Origin: JAAYDY01 sp964500225
Lineage (GTDB): Bacteria; Planctomycetota; Phycisphaerae; FEN-1346; JAACEH01
DNA: 29,673 nucleotides
Assembly (NCBI GenBank): GCA_964500225.1
Contig: CAZCOA010000036.1
Span: 1-29,673, forward strand
Direction of reading: 5' to 3'
How positions within the stretch are numbered: position 1 is the stretch's first letter; each line of letters begins with the position of its first letter. The position numbers and the translations under genes are program-made. Positions 7,667-16,437 of the stretch are shown in pieces. Below the pieces are notes generated by a model. That model did not search any database. It worked only from the letters and a program-made list of their open reading frames with translations, and was not told the DNA's origin.

Positions 7667-8779
7667 TCAGCGTCCCAGCGTCACGCGAATCGCCGAGACG
7701 ATACTCTTGCCGGCCTCGGGGCGACCGAGCCGCCGGGCGGCCTCGGCCATCGCCTCGCGGCGGGCGTCGTCTTCCAACAGTTGCGGCAGTACCTGCCACA
7801 GGCCGTCCATGTTGCGGTCCGGTCGGGCCTGGTCGCGCACCGCGACGGCGGCGCCGGCCTCCTCCAGAATCCGCGCATGGTCCTCCTGGTGGTGGTCGCG
7901 GTGAAACGGGTACGGCATCAGCACGGCCGGGATGCCCAAGGCCGTCAGCTCGGCAATGGTGCCGGCGCCTGCGCGGCAGATCATGAGGTCGGCCACAGCA
8001 TAGACCAGGGCCATCTCGTCGGCGTAGTCGCGGACGTGGTAGCGCGGATGGCTGCCCGCCACGGCGCGGCGGACGGCATCGTCGTTGCCCTGCCCCGTCA
8101 CGTGGAGCACCTGCCAGCGGTCGAACTGCTCGAGCCGCGGGGCCAGCAGAACCAGCGCCTGATTGACGCTTTGCGCCCCGAGGCCGCCGCCGGTGACGAC
8201 CAGCGTGTGCAGATCGTCGCGGAGACCGAGCGCCCGGGCCGCCTGCAAGCGGTCCACGCCGAACAGCCCGGATCGGACGGGGCACCCGACGGCCTCGACG
8301 CGACGGCACCGTCCCAGTTGCGCGATGGTGTCCTCGAACTGGCAGAAGACGGCGTCGGCCCGCGGCGCGAGCCGCGCGTTGGCGCGGCCCACGTGCAAGT
8401 CGGGATTCAGGACGAATGTGGCTATGCCCATGCCCTGGGCTTCGCGGACGGCGGCATAGCTGCCGAATCCGCCCAGGCCGACGACCGCGTCGGGCCGCAG
8501 GGAACGAAGAAACGCGCGGGCGTGGCGACGCGACGCCCAGTAGCTGAGCAGGAACTTCGGCCACGTCCACGGCCGCAACGACAGACCGCGCGACGCCTCG
8601 TAGTGGACCTTCCAGCCCCGCGGTTCGAGGACGCGGCGGTCGATATCGCGGTGCGTCACGAAGAAAGCGATGGTCGTGTGCGGATCGGCGTCCAGAAACG
8701 CCTCAGCCAGGGTCACGCCGGGATAGAGGTGCCCGCCCGTGCCGCCGCCGGCAAAGAGAATCGTCAAGGGATCGCTCAT
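7667..8779 (-). CDS. murG: MurG glycosyltransferase (lipid II synthesis), with an altered acceptor-site motif
   Basis: 370 residues. MurG adds GlcNAc from UDP-GlcNAc to lipid I at the inner face of the membrane. The N-terminal lipid I-binding domain has AGGGTGGHLYPG at 10-21 and GLGGFGSYAA at 101-110. The C-terminal nucleotide-sugar domain has VTGGGLGAQSVNQAL and CRAGAGTIAELTALGIPAVLMPYPF, which contains the UDP-GlcNAc-contacting Glu. Several residues differ from E. coli. The HEQN motif is replaced by LNPD (residues 124-127), the Tyr of GGYVSGP is Phe, and the Asn following HQ near the C-terminus is His. The ATG at 8779 is preferred; a GTG at 8815, four bases after the ftsW stop, would add 12 residues. 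Position after ftsW supports the call despite the changes. Confidence 0.9.
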   Translation of the reverse strand: MSDPLTILFAGGGTGGHLYPGVTLAEAFLDADPHTTIAFFVTHRDIDRRVLEPRGWKVHYEASRGLSLRPWTWPKFLLSYWASRRHARAFLRSLRPDAVVGLGGFGSYAAVREAQGMGIATFVLNPDLHVGRANARLAPRADAVFCQFEDTIAQLGRCRRVEAVGCPVRSGLFGVDRLQAARALGLRDDLHTLVVTGGGLGAQSVNQALVLLAPRLEQFDRWQVLHVTGQGNDDAVRRAVAGSHPRYHVRDYADEMALVYAVADLMICRAGAGTIAELTALGIPAVLMPYPFHRDHHQEDHARILEEAGAAVAVRDQARPDRNMDGLWQVLPQLLEDDARREAMAEAARRLGRPEAGKSIVSAIRVTLGR

Positions 8780-8819
8780 ACGCACACTCTCGGCCCGGAG
8801 CTGCTGCCCCGGCACATCG

Positions 8820-9992
8820 TCAGGCCGCCCGCATACCGGGCAACGTCATTGTATCGGCTGCACGGTCCTCGCTGACGGAGTTTAACTTCGCCGTTCGGGC
8901 GGCAATAGACATCAGCACGCCCAGGGCCCCCGCCGTCAGCAGCAGCCCCGAGCCGCCGTAACTGACCAGCGGCAGCGAAATGCCCTTGGTGGGCAGCGCC
9001 GCCGTGGCCACGCCGATGTTGATGACCGCCTGGAGCCCAATCCACAGCACAATGCCCAGGGCCGTCAGCATTGCGAACCGGTTGTCGGACCGGCCGACCA
9101 CGCGCAGCCCCAGCAGTACGACAATAACAAAGAGCAGAATGACCATGGTCGCTCCGGCAACGCCCATTTCCTCGCTGATGACCGAGAAGATGAAATCGGT
9201 GGTGTCCTCGGGCAGGTGCCCGAGCTTCTGCATGCCGTGGCCGAGACCGCGGCCGAACCATCCGCCGCTGCCGATGGCCATGAGGCTCTGGGTCACGTGG
9301 TACCCGGCGTCCTCGGGGTCCTTCCACGGATCCAAGTACGTCATCAGCCGCGTGAGGCGGTAAGGCTCATAGACAATGAGCACGTACATCGCCGCGGCGG
9401 CCGGCGGGACAAGTGTGGCCATGTGAAGCAGCCGCACGCCGCCGGCGACCATCATGACGGCTCCGACGGCGCCGAGGAGCACCGCCGTGCCGAGATCCTG
9501 CTTGGCGACCAGGCCGCAGATCAACGCCAGCATGACGGCCAGCGGAACGAACCCGCGCAGGAACGAGCGGACGTGGTCGCCCGGCCGCGCCAGGAACCAA
9601 GCGAAGCAGAGGATGAGACAGAGCTTGGCCACTTCGCTCGGCTGGACCGAGAGGTCGAACGCACCCAGGGAGAAGCGGAACCAGCGGCGGGCGCCGTTGA
9701 CCTCGGCCCCGAATCGGAGCACCGCCGCCAGCAACACGACCGTCAGGACCAGCAGCCCGAGGACGACGTACCAGCGGTTGAGCCACTGGTACGGCAGCCG
9801 CATGGCCGCCAGCAGGACGCCGACCGCGAGCGGAACATAGACGATCTGCCTCTGGAACATGACGAACCGTTCGCCGGGGTCGGCCGACATGCCGGCGGAG
9901 TAGACCATAAGCAATCCGACGCCCATGAGGGCGAGCGTGGCGGCGAAGAGCCACCGCACGGTCGGGTTGAGGTGGAAGCACGGAGCGTTCAT
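8820..9992 (-). CDS. ftsW: FtsW, SEDS-family septal peptidoglycan glycosyltransferase
   Basis: 390 residues with about ten membrane spans, typical of SEDS proteins. FtsW polymerises lipid II at the division septum together with the class B PBP FtsI. Recognised family signatures are GARRWFRFSLGAFDLSVQPSE, KQDLGTAVLL, the EDTTDFIFSVISEEMG loop, and PTKGISLPLVSYGGSGLL near the C-terminus. The ATG at 9992 is used because AGGAG lies 9 bases upstream of it. The in-frame GTG two codons earlier has a spacing of only 3. The gene starts 12 bases after the mraY stop, leaving no room for murD, which usually lies between them. Confidence 0.95.
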   Translation of the reverse strand: MNAPCFHLNPTVRWLFAATLALMGVGLLMVYSAGMSADPGERFVMFQRQIVYVPLAVGVLLAAMRLPYQWLNRWYVVLGLLVLTVVLLAAVLRFGAEVNGARRWFRFSLGAFDLSVQPSEVAKLCLILCFAWFLARPGDHVRSFLRGFVPLAVMLALICGLVAKQDLGTAVLLGAVGAVMMVAGGVRLLHMATLVPPAAAAMYVLIVYEPYRLTRLMTYLDPWKDPEDAGYHVTQSLMAIGSGGWFGRGLGHGMQKLGHLPEDTTDFIFSVISEEMGVAGATMVILLFVIVVLLGLRVVGRSDNRFAMLTALGIVLWIGLQAVINIGVATAALPTKGISLPLVSYGGSGLLLTAGALGVLMSIAARTAKLNSVSEDRAADTMTLPGMRAA

Positions 9993-10001
9993 GGGCACGG
10001 T

Positions 10002-10006
10002 CTCCT
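10002..10006 (-). promoter_or_regulatory. Ribosome binding site that selects the ftsW ATG
   Basis: AGGAG on the minus strand lies 9 bases before ATG 9992 and 3 bases before the in-frame GTG 9998, so it favours the ATG. The site falls in the last codons and stop region of mraY, which fits translational coupling. Confidence 0.6.
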
Positions 10007-11156
10007 ACCGCAGCTTAAGCGTGGCCAGGGCCAACGCGGCGCACATGGCACCGATGAGCCAAAAGCGGACCACGGTCTGAGTCTCGGTCCAGCCCTTGAG
10101 CTGGAAATGGTGATGAATCGGCGACATCAGGAAGATGCGCCTGCCGCCACTGAGTTTGAAATAGGCCACCTGGAGAACGACCGATAGTGCCTCCATGACG
10201 AAGACGCCGCCGACGATGAACAGCAGCACCTCCTGGCGAATGACCAGGGCCACCAGGCCGATCGCGCCGCCCAGGGGCAGACTGCCCGTGTCGCCCATGA
10301 AGACGCGGGCCGGGTGGCAGTTGAACCACAGGAACCCGAGCACCGCGCCGAGGATCGCGCCGCAATAGACGCTCAGTTCGCCGGCGCCCGGCACGTGCGG
10401 AAAGAGCAGATACATGCTGTAATCCACGCGTCCGGCAATGTAAGTCACGCCCAGAAACACCATCGTGACGATGGCCATGGCGCCTGAGGCCAGGCCGTCC
10501 ATGCCGTCGGCCAGGTTGACGGCGTTGCTTGTGCCGGCCACCACCGCGACCGAGACGATCATGAACAGCGGCAGCGTCAAGGCGATCGGGTGTTTCCAGA
10601 ACGGCAGGCTCAGGGGCAACGCACGGCCAAGCTCCTCGAAACTGACGCTCGGCGGCAGGCGCACGTCCGGGCAACTGTGTTTCCACAGGAACGCCCCGAG
10701 GATCACCGCCAGGCCGATCTGGAAGACGAACTTCTCCCACGACCGCAGACCGCCGCGCGACTTGGCCACCATCTTCAGATAGTCGTCCACGAACCCCAGC
10801 GCAGCGAGCCAGACGACCGTGAGCATGCCGAGGAACACGTAGAAGTTGCCGATGTCGGCCCAGAGAATCGTCGCCACCATCAGTGCGATGACGATGATCA
10901 GGCCGCCCATGCTCGGCGTGCTGCGCTTGGTGGCGTATAGCTCGTTGATCTTTTCCTGGTCGAAATCGACGCTGCTGCCGATGCGAAGGCGAAGGAGAAC
11001 CAGGACGATGCGCGGGGCGATGAGCATCATGATCAGAAACGACGTCAGCACGGCCATGCTCGTGCGGAACGTCTGGTAGCGGAACACGTTGATGTAGGTC
11101 CACAGCCCGTGGTCCCGCCAGAACGTCTCGAAATGGGTAGCCAGCCAGTAGATCAT
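10005..11156 (-). CDS. mraY: Phospho-N-acetylmuramoyl-pentapeptide transferase (MraY)
   Basis: 383 residues, about ten membrane spans. MraY transfers phospho-MurNAc-pentapeptide to undecaprenyl phosphate, making lipid I in the inner membrane. Catalytic motifs are present. They include KRSTPSMGGL near 77-86, the DDYLK aspartates at 124-125, NAVNLADGMDGLA, FMGDTGSLPLGG, and the C-terminal HHHFQLKGW triad that separates MraY from WecA. The ATG at 11156 gives MIYWLATHFE, a normal family start. In-frame upstream codons extend into murF and lack family support. The Shine-Dalgarno match is weak. The gene starts 43 bases after the murF stop, and murD, the usual next gene, is absent. Confidence 0.96.
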   Translation of the reverse strand: MIYWLATHFETFWRDHGLWTYINVFRYQTFRTSMAVLTSFLIMMLIAPRIVLVLLRLRIGSSVDFDQEKINELYATKRSTPSMGGLIIVIALMVATILWADIGNFYVFLGMLTVVWLAALGFVDDYLKMVAKSRGGLRSWEKFVFQIGLAVILGAFLWKHSCPDVRLPPSVSFEELGRALPLSLPFWKHPIALTLPLFMIVSVAVVAGTSNAVNLADGMDGLASGAMAIVTMVFLGVTYIAGRVDYSMYLLFPHVPGAGELSVYCGAILGAVLGFLWFNCHPARVFMGDTGSLPLGGAIGLVALVIRQEVLLFIVGGVFVMEALSVVLQVAYFKLSGGRRIFLMSPIHHHFQLKGWTETQTVVRFWLIGAMCAALALATLKLR

Positions 11157-11199
11157 CTGCCGCTCGAGTTTATGGTATCTGCCGTTCGTGATGAAGCTC

Positions 11200-12606
11200 T
11201 CACGCGGCGGGGCCGGGAGTCGCAGGGCCGCCGCCCTCAAAACGCTTGCGAATCGCCGCAACCACATGTTCCAGCGCAATGCCGCGCGACCCTTTGACCA
11301 GCACGGCGTCGCCCGGCCCAATCAGGGAAACCACTTCCTCTGCGGCGGTCCGGGCATCGCGGAAATGCAGTCGCACCATCCGAGTCTTCGCTGCCGCTTC
11401 CAGGCTGGTGGCCTGAGTCTCCGTGCCGACGGTCACCAGCAGATCCACGCACGAGTCGGCCACCGCGCGGCCGAGTTGCTCGTGCATGGCCTTGCTCTGC
11501 CGCCCAAGTTCCAGCATGTCACCCTGGATCAGCACATGGCGTCCGGAGGCCTTCTGAAGACACAGCACTTCCAGCGCCGCCAGGGAGCTGGCCAGGTTCG
11601 CGTTGTAGGCGTCGTCGATCAGGGTGATGCCTCCGGGAAGTTCCTCCCGGGCCAGACGCATCTTCGGCGGTCGGTATCGGGCCAGGGCCGCGGCAATCGT
11701 CTCGTCGTCCAGGCCCATTTCGCGGGCCACCGTCACGGCGGCCAACGCGTTCATCACGTTGTGTCGTCCCGGCACGGGCAGTTGCACGCGGACGCCCGAG
11801 TCGAGCGTGAAGCTCACCGTGTGAGCGTCGGCTTCAATTTCCTCGGCCAGGACGTCGCCGTCGGTCGTGCCGAACGTCCGCACGGGACATCGGGCCACTT
11901 CGCCCATGGCGGCTACGCGCGGATCATCCGCATTGAGCACCGCGAGCCCTTCCTCGCCGAGCGCCCGGACCAGTTCTTCCTTTTCCTGCGCCACGCCCTC
12001 GATGCTCCCGAGCCCCTCCAGGTGCGTCGCGGCCACACAGGTCACCACGGCGATGTCGGGCCTTGCCAACGACGCCAGCCGCCGCATTTCCCCCGGAGCG
12101 TTGGTGCCGAGTTCCAGCAGCAGATAGTCGTCGCCCGGGGCGCTGCGGAAGATCGTCAGCGGCACGCCGATGAAGTTGTTGAACGACGACTCCGGCCTGT
12201 GTCCCTTCAGCCGCGCGGCAAGCACCTGCCCAAGCATCTCCTTGACGGTCGTCTTGCCGCACGACCCCGTGACGGCGATGACCGTACAGTCGAGCGCACG
12301 CCGGTACGACGCGGCCAGGTCGCCCAGGGCCCGCAGCGTGTCGGCGACGATGATGACCGCGCCGGCGTAATCGCCGAGACGTCCCGCGGCGGCCACGTCG
12401 CTGACGACCACGGCGGCCGCCCCGGCCTCCGCCGCCTGACGCAGAAACTGATGACCATCGAACCGCTCGCCCACCAGCGCGAAGAACGCGTCGCCGGCGG
12501 CCAGCGAGCGACTGTCGGTGGAGATGCCCGTGACGGACGACGCCGGCGAGCCCGACGCCAGTCGCCCTCCCACGGCAGCCGTGATGTCGCTGACGGTCAT
12601 TTTCAC
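11200..12606 (-). CDS. murF: UDP-MurNAc-tripeptide--D-Ala-D-Ala ligase (MurF)
   Basis: 468 residues. MurF completes the cytoplasmic pentapeptide precursor by adding D-Ala-D-Ala, the product of Ddl. Features are the N-terminal TGISTDSRSLAAGDAFFAL, the P-loop AVTGSCGKTTVKEML at 111-125, the MurF-type ELGTNAPGEMRRLASLARPDIAV block (quoted in part), GRHNVMNALAAV, and IDDAYNAN, which is characteristic of MurF. The start is GTG at 12606, overlapping the murE stop as GTGA. GGAGG sits 6 bases before that GTG and 12 before the alternative ATG at 12600. The overlap and the well-placed ribosome site indicate translational coupling to murE. Confidence 0.95.
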   Translation of the reverse strand: MKMTVSDITAAVGGRLASGSPASSVTGISTDSRSLAAGDAFFALVGERFDGHQFLRQAAEAGAAAVVVSDVAAAGRLGDYAGAVIIVADTLRALGDLAASYRRALDCTVIAVTGSCGKTTVKEMLGQVLAARLKGHRPESSFNNFIGVPLTIFRSAPGDDYLLLELGTNAPGEMRRLASLARPDIAVVTCVAATHLEGLGSIEGVAQEKEELVRALGEEGLAVLNADDPRVAAMGEVARCPVRTFGTTDGDVLAEEIEADAHTVSFTLDSGVRVQLPVPGRHNVMNALAAVTVAREMGLDDETIAAALARYRPPKMRLAREELPGGITLIDDAYNANLASSLAALEVLCLQKASGRHVLIQGDMLELGRQSKAMHEQLGRAVADSCVDLLVTVGTETQATSLEAAAKTRMVRLHFRDARTAAEEVVSLIGPGDAVLVKGSRGIALEHVVAAIRKRFEGGGPATPGPAA

Positions 12607-14093
12607 GCGAGGCCTCCGGCCCGGGCTCGGTAACCCAGGGAATCTAAGACGTGGCGAGCCTGCTCACGGTCGTCGAAGTGCCGCCGCTCGGCGCCGACAA
12701 TCTGGTAATCCTCGTGCCCTTTGCCGGCAATGACGACGACGTCGCCCGGCCGCGCGGCCTCGATCGCCCGACGAATTGCCGCGGCGCGGTCCAGCTCGCG
12801 CACCGCCGCCAGAGGCGACTTGAACCCGGCAAATACCTCGTCGGCGATCCGATCCGGATTCTCGGTCCGTGGATTGTCGTTCGTGACAATGACCATGTCG
12901 GCCCACTTCTCGGCAACGGCGGCCATGCGCGGCCGCTTCGTGCGGTCGCGGTCGCCGCCGCAGCCGAACACCACGATCAGCCGCCCCTGTTTCAGCGGCC
13001 CGACCGACGACAACGAGTTCTCCAACGCATCGTCGGTGTGTGCATAGTCCACCAGCACCGCAAACGGCTGCCCGCAGCGCACCGGTTCGAGCCGCCCCGG
13101 CACCGCTGCCAGGGCCTCCAGGCCCCGCACGACGGTCTGCGGCTCGATGCCCAGCGACAACGCCAGACCGGCCGACGCCATGGCATTGTAAACGTTGTGC
13201 CGGCCGATGAGCTGCAACCGAACCGGCAGCCGCCGCGACCCCAGCACCAGGTCGAACCGTGTGCCGTCGAGATCCGCTCGGACGTCGGCGGCCGCAATGT
13301 CCGCTTCGCCCTTCATCGAGTACCACACCAGGCGGGCCCGCGTGGCCGCGGCGAAGTGGGCCGATGCCTCGTCGTCGCGGTTGAGCACCGCCGCGGCGTC
13401 CGGCGACAATTGCTCGAAGAGGCGGCTCTTGGCACGCCGATACGCGGTCATGTCATGGTGATAGTCCAGGTGCTCCGGCGTCAGGTTCGTGAACGCCGCC
13501 GCCCGGAACTTCACGCCCAGGGTCCGACGCTGATCCAGCGCATGGCTGGAGACTTCCATCACGGCAGCCGTCAGCCCCGACGCCACCATGTCGGCGAAGC
13601 AGTCGGCCAGTTGCACGGGGCCGGGCGTCGTCGTCGGTGCGGGAATCGTCCGCGAGCCGACCTGGTAGCTGATCGTGCCGATCACGCCGGTCCTGCGACC
13701 GTCGGCTTCCAGGATGCTTCGCGTCAGGTACGTTGTGGTGGTCTTGCCGTTGGTGCCGGTGACCGCGAGGACCGTGAGCGCGGCCGTGGGATGTCCGGCC
13801 ATTTCGTGGGCCAGCAGTGCCGCGGCGTCGCGCCCGTCGGGCACCAGAATCGCCACTGCGCCGGGAGGCACGGCGTCGGCCTTCTCGACGACGACGGCCG
13901 CCGCTCCCGCCGCCAGCGCCCGAGCCACGAATGCGTGCCCGTCGGCGTCCACGCCGCGCCACGCGACGAACAGATCGCCCGGGCGCACCTGGCGGCTGTC
14001 GCTCACCACGCGATCAATCCACGGGTCGCCATCGGACAGACGACGGTACTCGGGCAGAGCCTGCAACAATTGCGACAGCGACTTCCGTGTCAT
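12603..14093 (-). CDS. murE: UDP-MurNAc-tripeptide synthetase (MurE), diaminopimelate type
   Basis: 496 residues. MurE adds the third amino acid of the stem peptide in the cytoplasm. It shows VSDSRQVRPGDLFVA near 30-44, the P-loop VTGTNGKTTTTYL at 111-123, EVSSHALDQ, HLDYHHDM, and the YRRAKSRLF block that carries the carbamylated Lys. DNPR at 406-409 (followed by TENP) is the signature of enzymes that use meso-diaminopimelate rather than Lys, so the peptidoglycan is probably DAP type. A GKGHEDYQ motif lies near the C-terminus. I chose the ATG at 14093 (MTRKSL). In-frame starts at 14132 and 14216 would add 13 and 41 residues, and the longer one would overlap ftsI by 76 bases. Confidence 0.95.
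   Translation of the reverse strand: MTRKSLSQLLQALPEYRRLSDGDPWIDRVVSDSRQVRPGDLFVAWRGVDADGHAFVARALAAGAAAVVVEKADAVPPGAVAILVPDGRDAAALLAHEMAGHPTAALTVLAVTGTNGKTTTTYLTRSILEADGRRTGVIGTISYQVGSRTIPAPTTTPGPVQLADCFADMVASGLTAAVMEVSSHALDQRRTLGVKFRAAAFTNLTPEHLDYHHDMTAYRRAKSRLFEQLSPDAAAVLNRDDEASAHFAAATRARLVWYSMKGEADIAAADVRADLDGTRFDLVLGSRRLPVRLQLIGRHNVYNAMASAGLALSLGIEPQTVVRGLEALAAVPGRLEPVRCGQPFAVLVDYAHTDDALENSLSSVGPLKQGRLIVVFGCGGDRDRTKRPRMAAVAEKWADMVIVTNDNPRTENPDRIADEVFAGFKSPLAAVRELDRAAAIRRAIEAARPGDVVVIAGKGHEDYQIVGAERRHFDDREQARHVLDSLGYRARAGGLA
12613..12617 (-). promoter_or_regulatory. Ribosome binding site that selects the murF GTG start
   Basis: GGAGG on the minus strand, 6 bases before GTG 12606 and 12 before ATG 12600. 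It lies inside the last codons of murE, so it supports the overlapping GTG start. Confidence 0.65.
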
Positions 14094-14140
14094 CGGATTC
14101 GATTTCCCGGTCAGACGGCGGCGACCGTCCATGAGTCTGT

Positions 14141-16021
14141 TCACTGCGACCGCTGCGGCGAAGAAGAGGCCACGCGGGCCGGTTCGTCGGGCGGCACGTG
14201 CAGATATCCAAGACACTTGGCCAGTATCTCGCGAACTGCCGGCGCCGCCACCGTGCCTCCGTAATAGGCAATGGATTTTTGCGGCTCGTCGATAATCACC
14301 ATCACCACCACACGCGGGTTGTCCAGCGGCGCCGCGGCAATGAACGACCCGACGTACAGGTTGCTCGAATAGCCGCGCCCCGTCGGGTTCTTCTTCTTGG
14401 CCGTGCCCGTCTTGCCGAACACGCCGTAGCCCGGGATGCGCGCCTGCTTGCCTGTGCCATGATCGCCCCAGACCACTTCGTGGAGCACTTCGTGCCGCAT
14501 GTACCGCGCCGTCTCTTCGCTCATGACGCGACGCACCACGATCGGCTCGCTGTGATCCTCAACGACGGTCCCGTCCGCCGCACAGAGGCTCCGTATGATC
14601 GACGGCTTCATCAACTGGCCGCCGTTGGCGATCGCGCTAAAGGCGGTCGCAATCTGGAGCGGCGTTACGAGGACTTCGTAGCCCATCGGGATGCTTGTGG
14701 CACTCCACTTGTGCCACCGCTCGAGCGGATAGACCATCCCCGGCGCCTCGCCCGGCAGCGTTACGCCCGTTTTCGTGCCAAAACCGAAACGCACGCACGC
14801 CTCGTACAGCCGCTCGTTGCCCAGCCGCTTGCCCAGCACGGCCATGCCGATGTTCGACGACCGGACAACCACCTCCTGGAACGACAGGGACCCGAACGGG
14901 TGGTGGTCGGTCATCCGGCGGCCGTCGATGACGACGTGACCGTTGTAACAAAAGATGCTTTCGTTGGGTTTGACCACACCGGCCTGGAGGGCGGCCGTGG
15001 CAATGAAGCACTTGAACGTGCTGCCCGGCTCGTACGGGTCCGTCAGCAGCCGGTTGCGAGCCACATAGGGGTCCGTCTGTGCATACTGCGTCGGGTCAAA
15101 CGAGGGACAGTTGGCCAGGGCCAGGATCTCGCCGGTGGACGGGTCCATCACCAGGGCCGATCCGCCGCGCGCCTTGTACCGCTCGACGGCGGTTGCGAGG
15201 GCCTTCTCCGTGAACGACTGAATGGCCAGGTCGATGGTTGTGACGATGAGTTGCCCGTCGCGAGCCGGCACATACCCGTCGCTACGAATCCACACGGCAC
15301 GTCGGCGGCCGTCCACGTCCAGCACGCGCTGCCCGGCCGAGCCGCGAAGCTGGTCGTCGTACTGGTACTCCAGCGCCCCGAGGCCCTGGTTGTCGGCTCC
15401 GACGCCGCACACCAGGTGAGCCGCCAGGGAACCATTGGGATAGCAGCGTAGGCCTTCACTCTGGAACCCGACGCCGCGGAGATGAAGCTGCTCGATGGCG
15501 TCGCGTGTCGCGCCGTCCACGCCGCGCTTCAGACGCACAAACTGTTTGTGCGGGTCGGCGCCGACAAGCGCCTCGACGTCGGCCTGCTTCATGGCCAGCA
15601 GCGGCGCCAGCTCCCGGGCCACGCGGGCCCGGTTCGCCTGGTATTTCTCGTCCACGTACTGGGCGTCCGCCAGCGACGCCAGCGCCGCACTGAGGGCGCC
15701 CGCGTCGCCGTCGCGAGGCGGTGTCGCCTCGGCGTTGTCGTCCGAACGGCCATACTGGTGGATGAACTTCGGGTCGGCGAAAACCGTGCAGCCGTCCACC
15801 GTCACTGCCATCGGCCGCCCGATGCGGTCTACGATGTGGCCCCGAAACGGCGGGATGGTTTTCACGACGGTGTGCTGCCGTTCGGCACGGCGGGTCAGCG
15901 CGCTGCCGCTTCGGATCTGGATGACCACAAGCCACCCGATCAGGGCCGCAAAGGCGAAAGAAAACCCGACCGTCAGCAGGACTTGCGCCCTGCGTGCGGC
16001 CGGCTGATGCTGCTGGGTCAC
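14141..16021 (-). CDS. ftsI: FtsI, class B penicillin-binding protein (septal transpeptidase)
   Basis: 626 residues. One membrane span at about 13-36, a periplasmic non-catalytic domain beginning IPPFRGHIVDRIGRPMAV, then the transpeptidase domain. Active-site motifs are STFK with nucleophile Ser334 and Lys337, SSN at 388-390, and KTGT at 537-540. It cross-links septal peptidoglycan with FtsW. No PASTA repeats are seen. Residues about 92-165 form a charged, Ala-rich insertion (SDDNAEATPPRDG onward). The start is GTG at 16021, with only a weak ribosome site. It follows the ftsL-like gene by 65 bases, the canonical order ftsL-ftsI-murE. Confidence 0.95.
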   Translation of the reverse strand: MTQQHQPAARRAQVLLTVGFSFAFAALIGWLVVIQIRSGSALTRRAERQHTVVKTIPPFRGHIVDRIGRPMAVTVDGCTVFADPKFIHQYGRSDDNAEATPPRDGDAGALSAALASLADAQYVDEKYQANRARVARELAPLLAMKQADVEALVGADPHKQFVRLKRGVDGATRDAIEQLHLRGVGFQSEGLRCYPNGSLAAHLVCGVGADNQGLGALEYQYDDQLRGSAGQRVLDVDGRRRAVWIRSDGYVPARDGQLIVTTIDLAIQSFTEKALATAVERYKARGGSALVMDPSTGEILALANCPSFDPTQYAQTDPYVARNRLLTDPYEPGSTFKCFIATAALQAGVVKPNESIFCYNGHVVIDGRRMTDHHPFGSLSFQEVVVRSSNIGMAVLGKRLGNERLYEACVRFGFGTKTGVTLPGEAPGMVYPLERWHKWSATSIPMGYEVLVTPLQIATAFSAIANGGQLMKPSIIRSLCAADGTVVEDHSEPIVVRRVMSEETARYMRHEVLHEVVWGDHGTGKQARIPGYGVFGKTGTAKKKNPTGRGYSSNLYVGSFIAAAPLDNPRVVVMVIIDEPQKSIAYYGGTVAAPAVREILAKCLGYLHVPPDEPARVASSSPQRSQ

Positions 16022-16086
16022 TGCTGCCGTGCCACCGTGTTCAGAGGAAACGCCTCGCGCGAACGGACGGCGGTCCGTCGCCGCCG

Positions 16087-16386
16087 TCAGAAACCACTCA
16101 TCTCCGTTTCATCATCGGCCATGTCGGCCACATCGGCTGCATCGCCCACGTCCGGAGGTTCCAGCCCCAGGGCCATCTGTTCCACCTGGTCTTCCAGCCG
16201 TAGCGGATTGCGCAGCCGCGCGATCTCCATCTGGAGTTCCAAGCACTGCCGCTTCAGGTGGCGCTGCTCGGCCTGGAGCCGGCCGACCATGTACCCGGCC
16301 TGCTGCGTCTCGGCTCGCAACGTCACCAGCACCATGCCGATCGTCACCAGCGCGGCAAACAGAAACAGTATGCGTGAAACCCTCAT
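16087..16386 (-). CDS. ftsL: FtsL-like divisome protein
   Basis: 99 residues. The layout is a short basic N-terminus, one membrane span at about 5-23, a periplasmic coiled-coil-like stretch at about 30-75 (GRLQAEQRHLKRQCLELQME) and an acidic tail (DDETEM). This is the bitopic leucine-zipper architecture of FtsL, which forms a complex with FtsQ and FtsB and activates FtsWI. FtsL sequences diverge so strongly that the call depends on this layout and on the position immediately upstream of ftsI. The acidic C-terminal 25 residues are Asp-rich. FtsB has a similar layout but is seldom found here. Confidence 0.78.
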   Translation of the reverse strand: MRVSRILFLFAALVTIGMVLVTLRAETQQAGYMVGRLQAEQRHLKRQCLELQMEIARLRNPLRLEDQVEQMALGLEPPDVGDAADVADMADDETEMSGF

Positions 16387-16437
16387 GCCAGATCACCCGG
16401 GCGCAGCCCCCACGACGCCGCGCCCCGTCGCGGAAGA

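Noticed and set aside
6010..7986. 658-residue plus-strand open frame opposite murC
   Set aside because: Low-complexity, His/Arg/Gln-rich composition and complete overlap with murC show it is a shadow frame.
11188..14264. Two long plus-strand frames opposite murF and murE
   Set aside because: Both mirror the Mur ligase genes on the other strand and lack any family motif.
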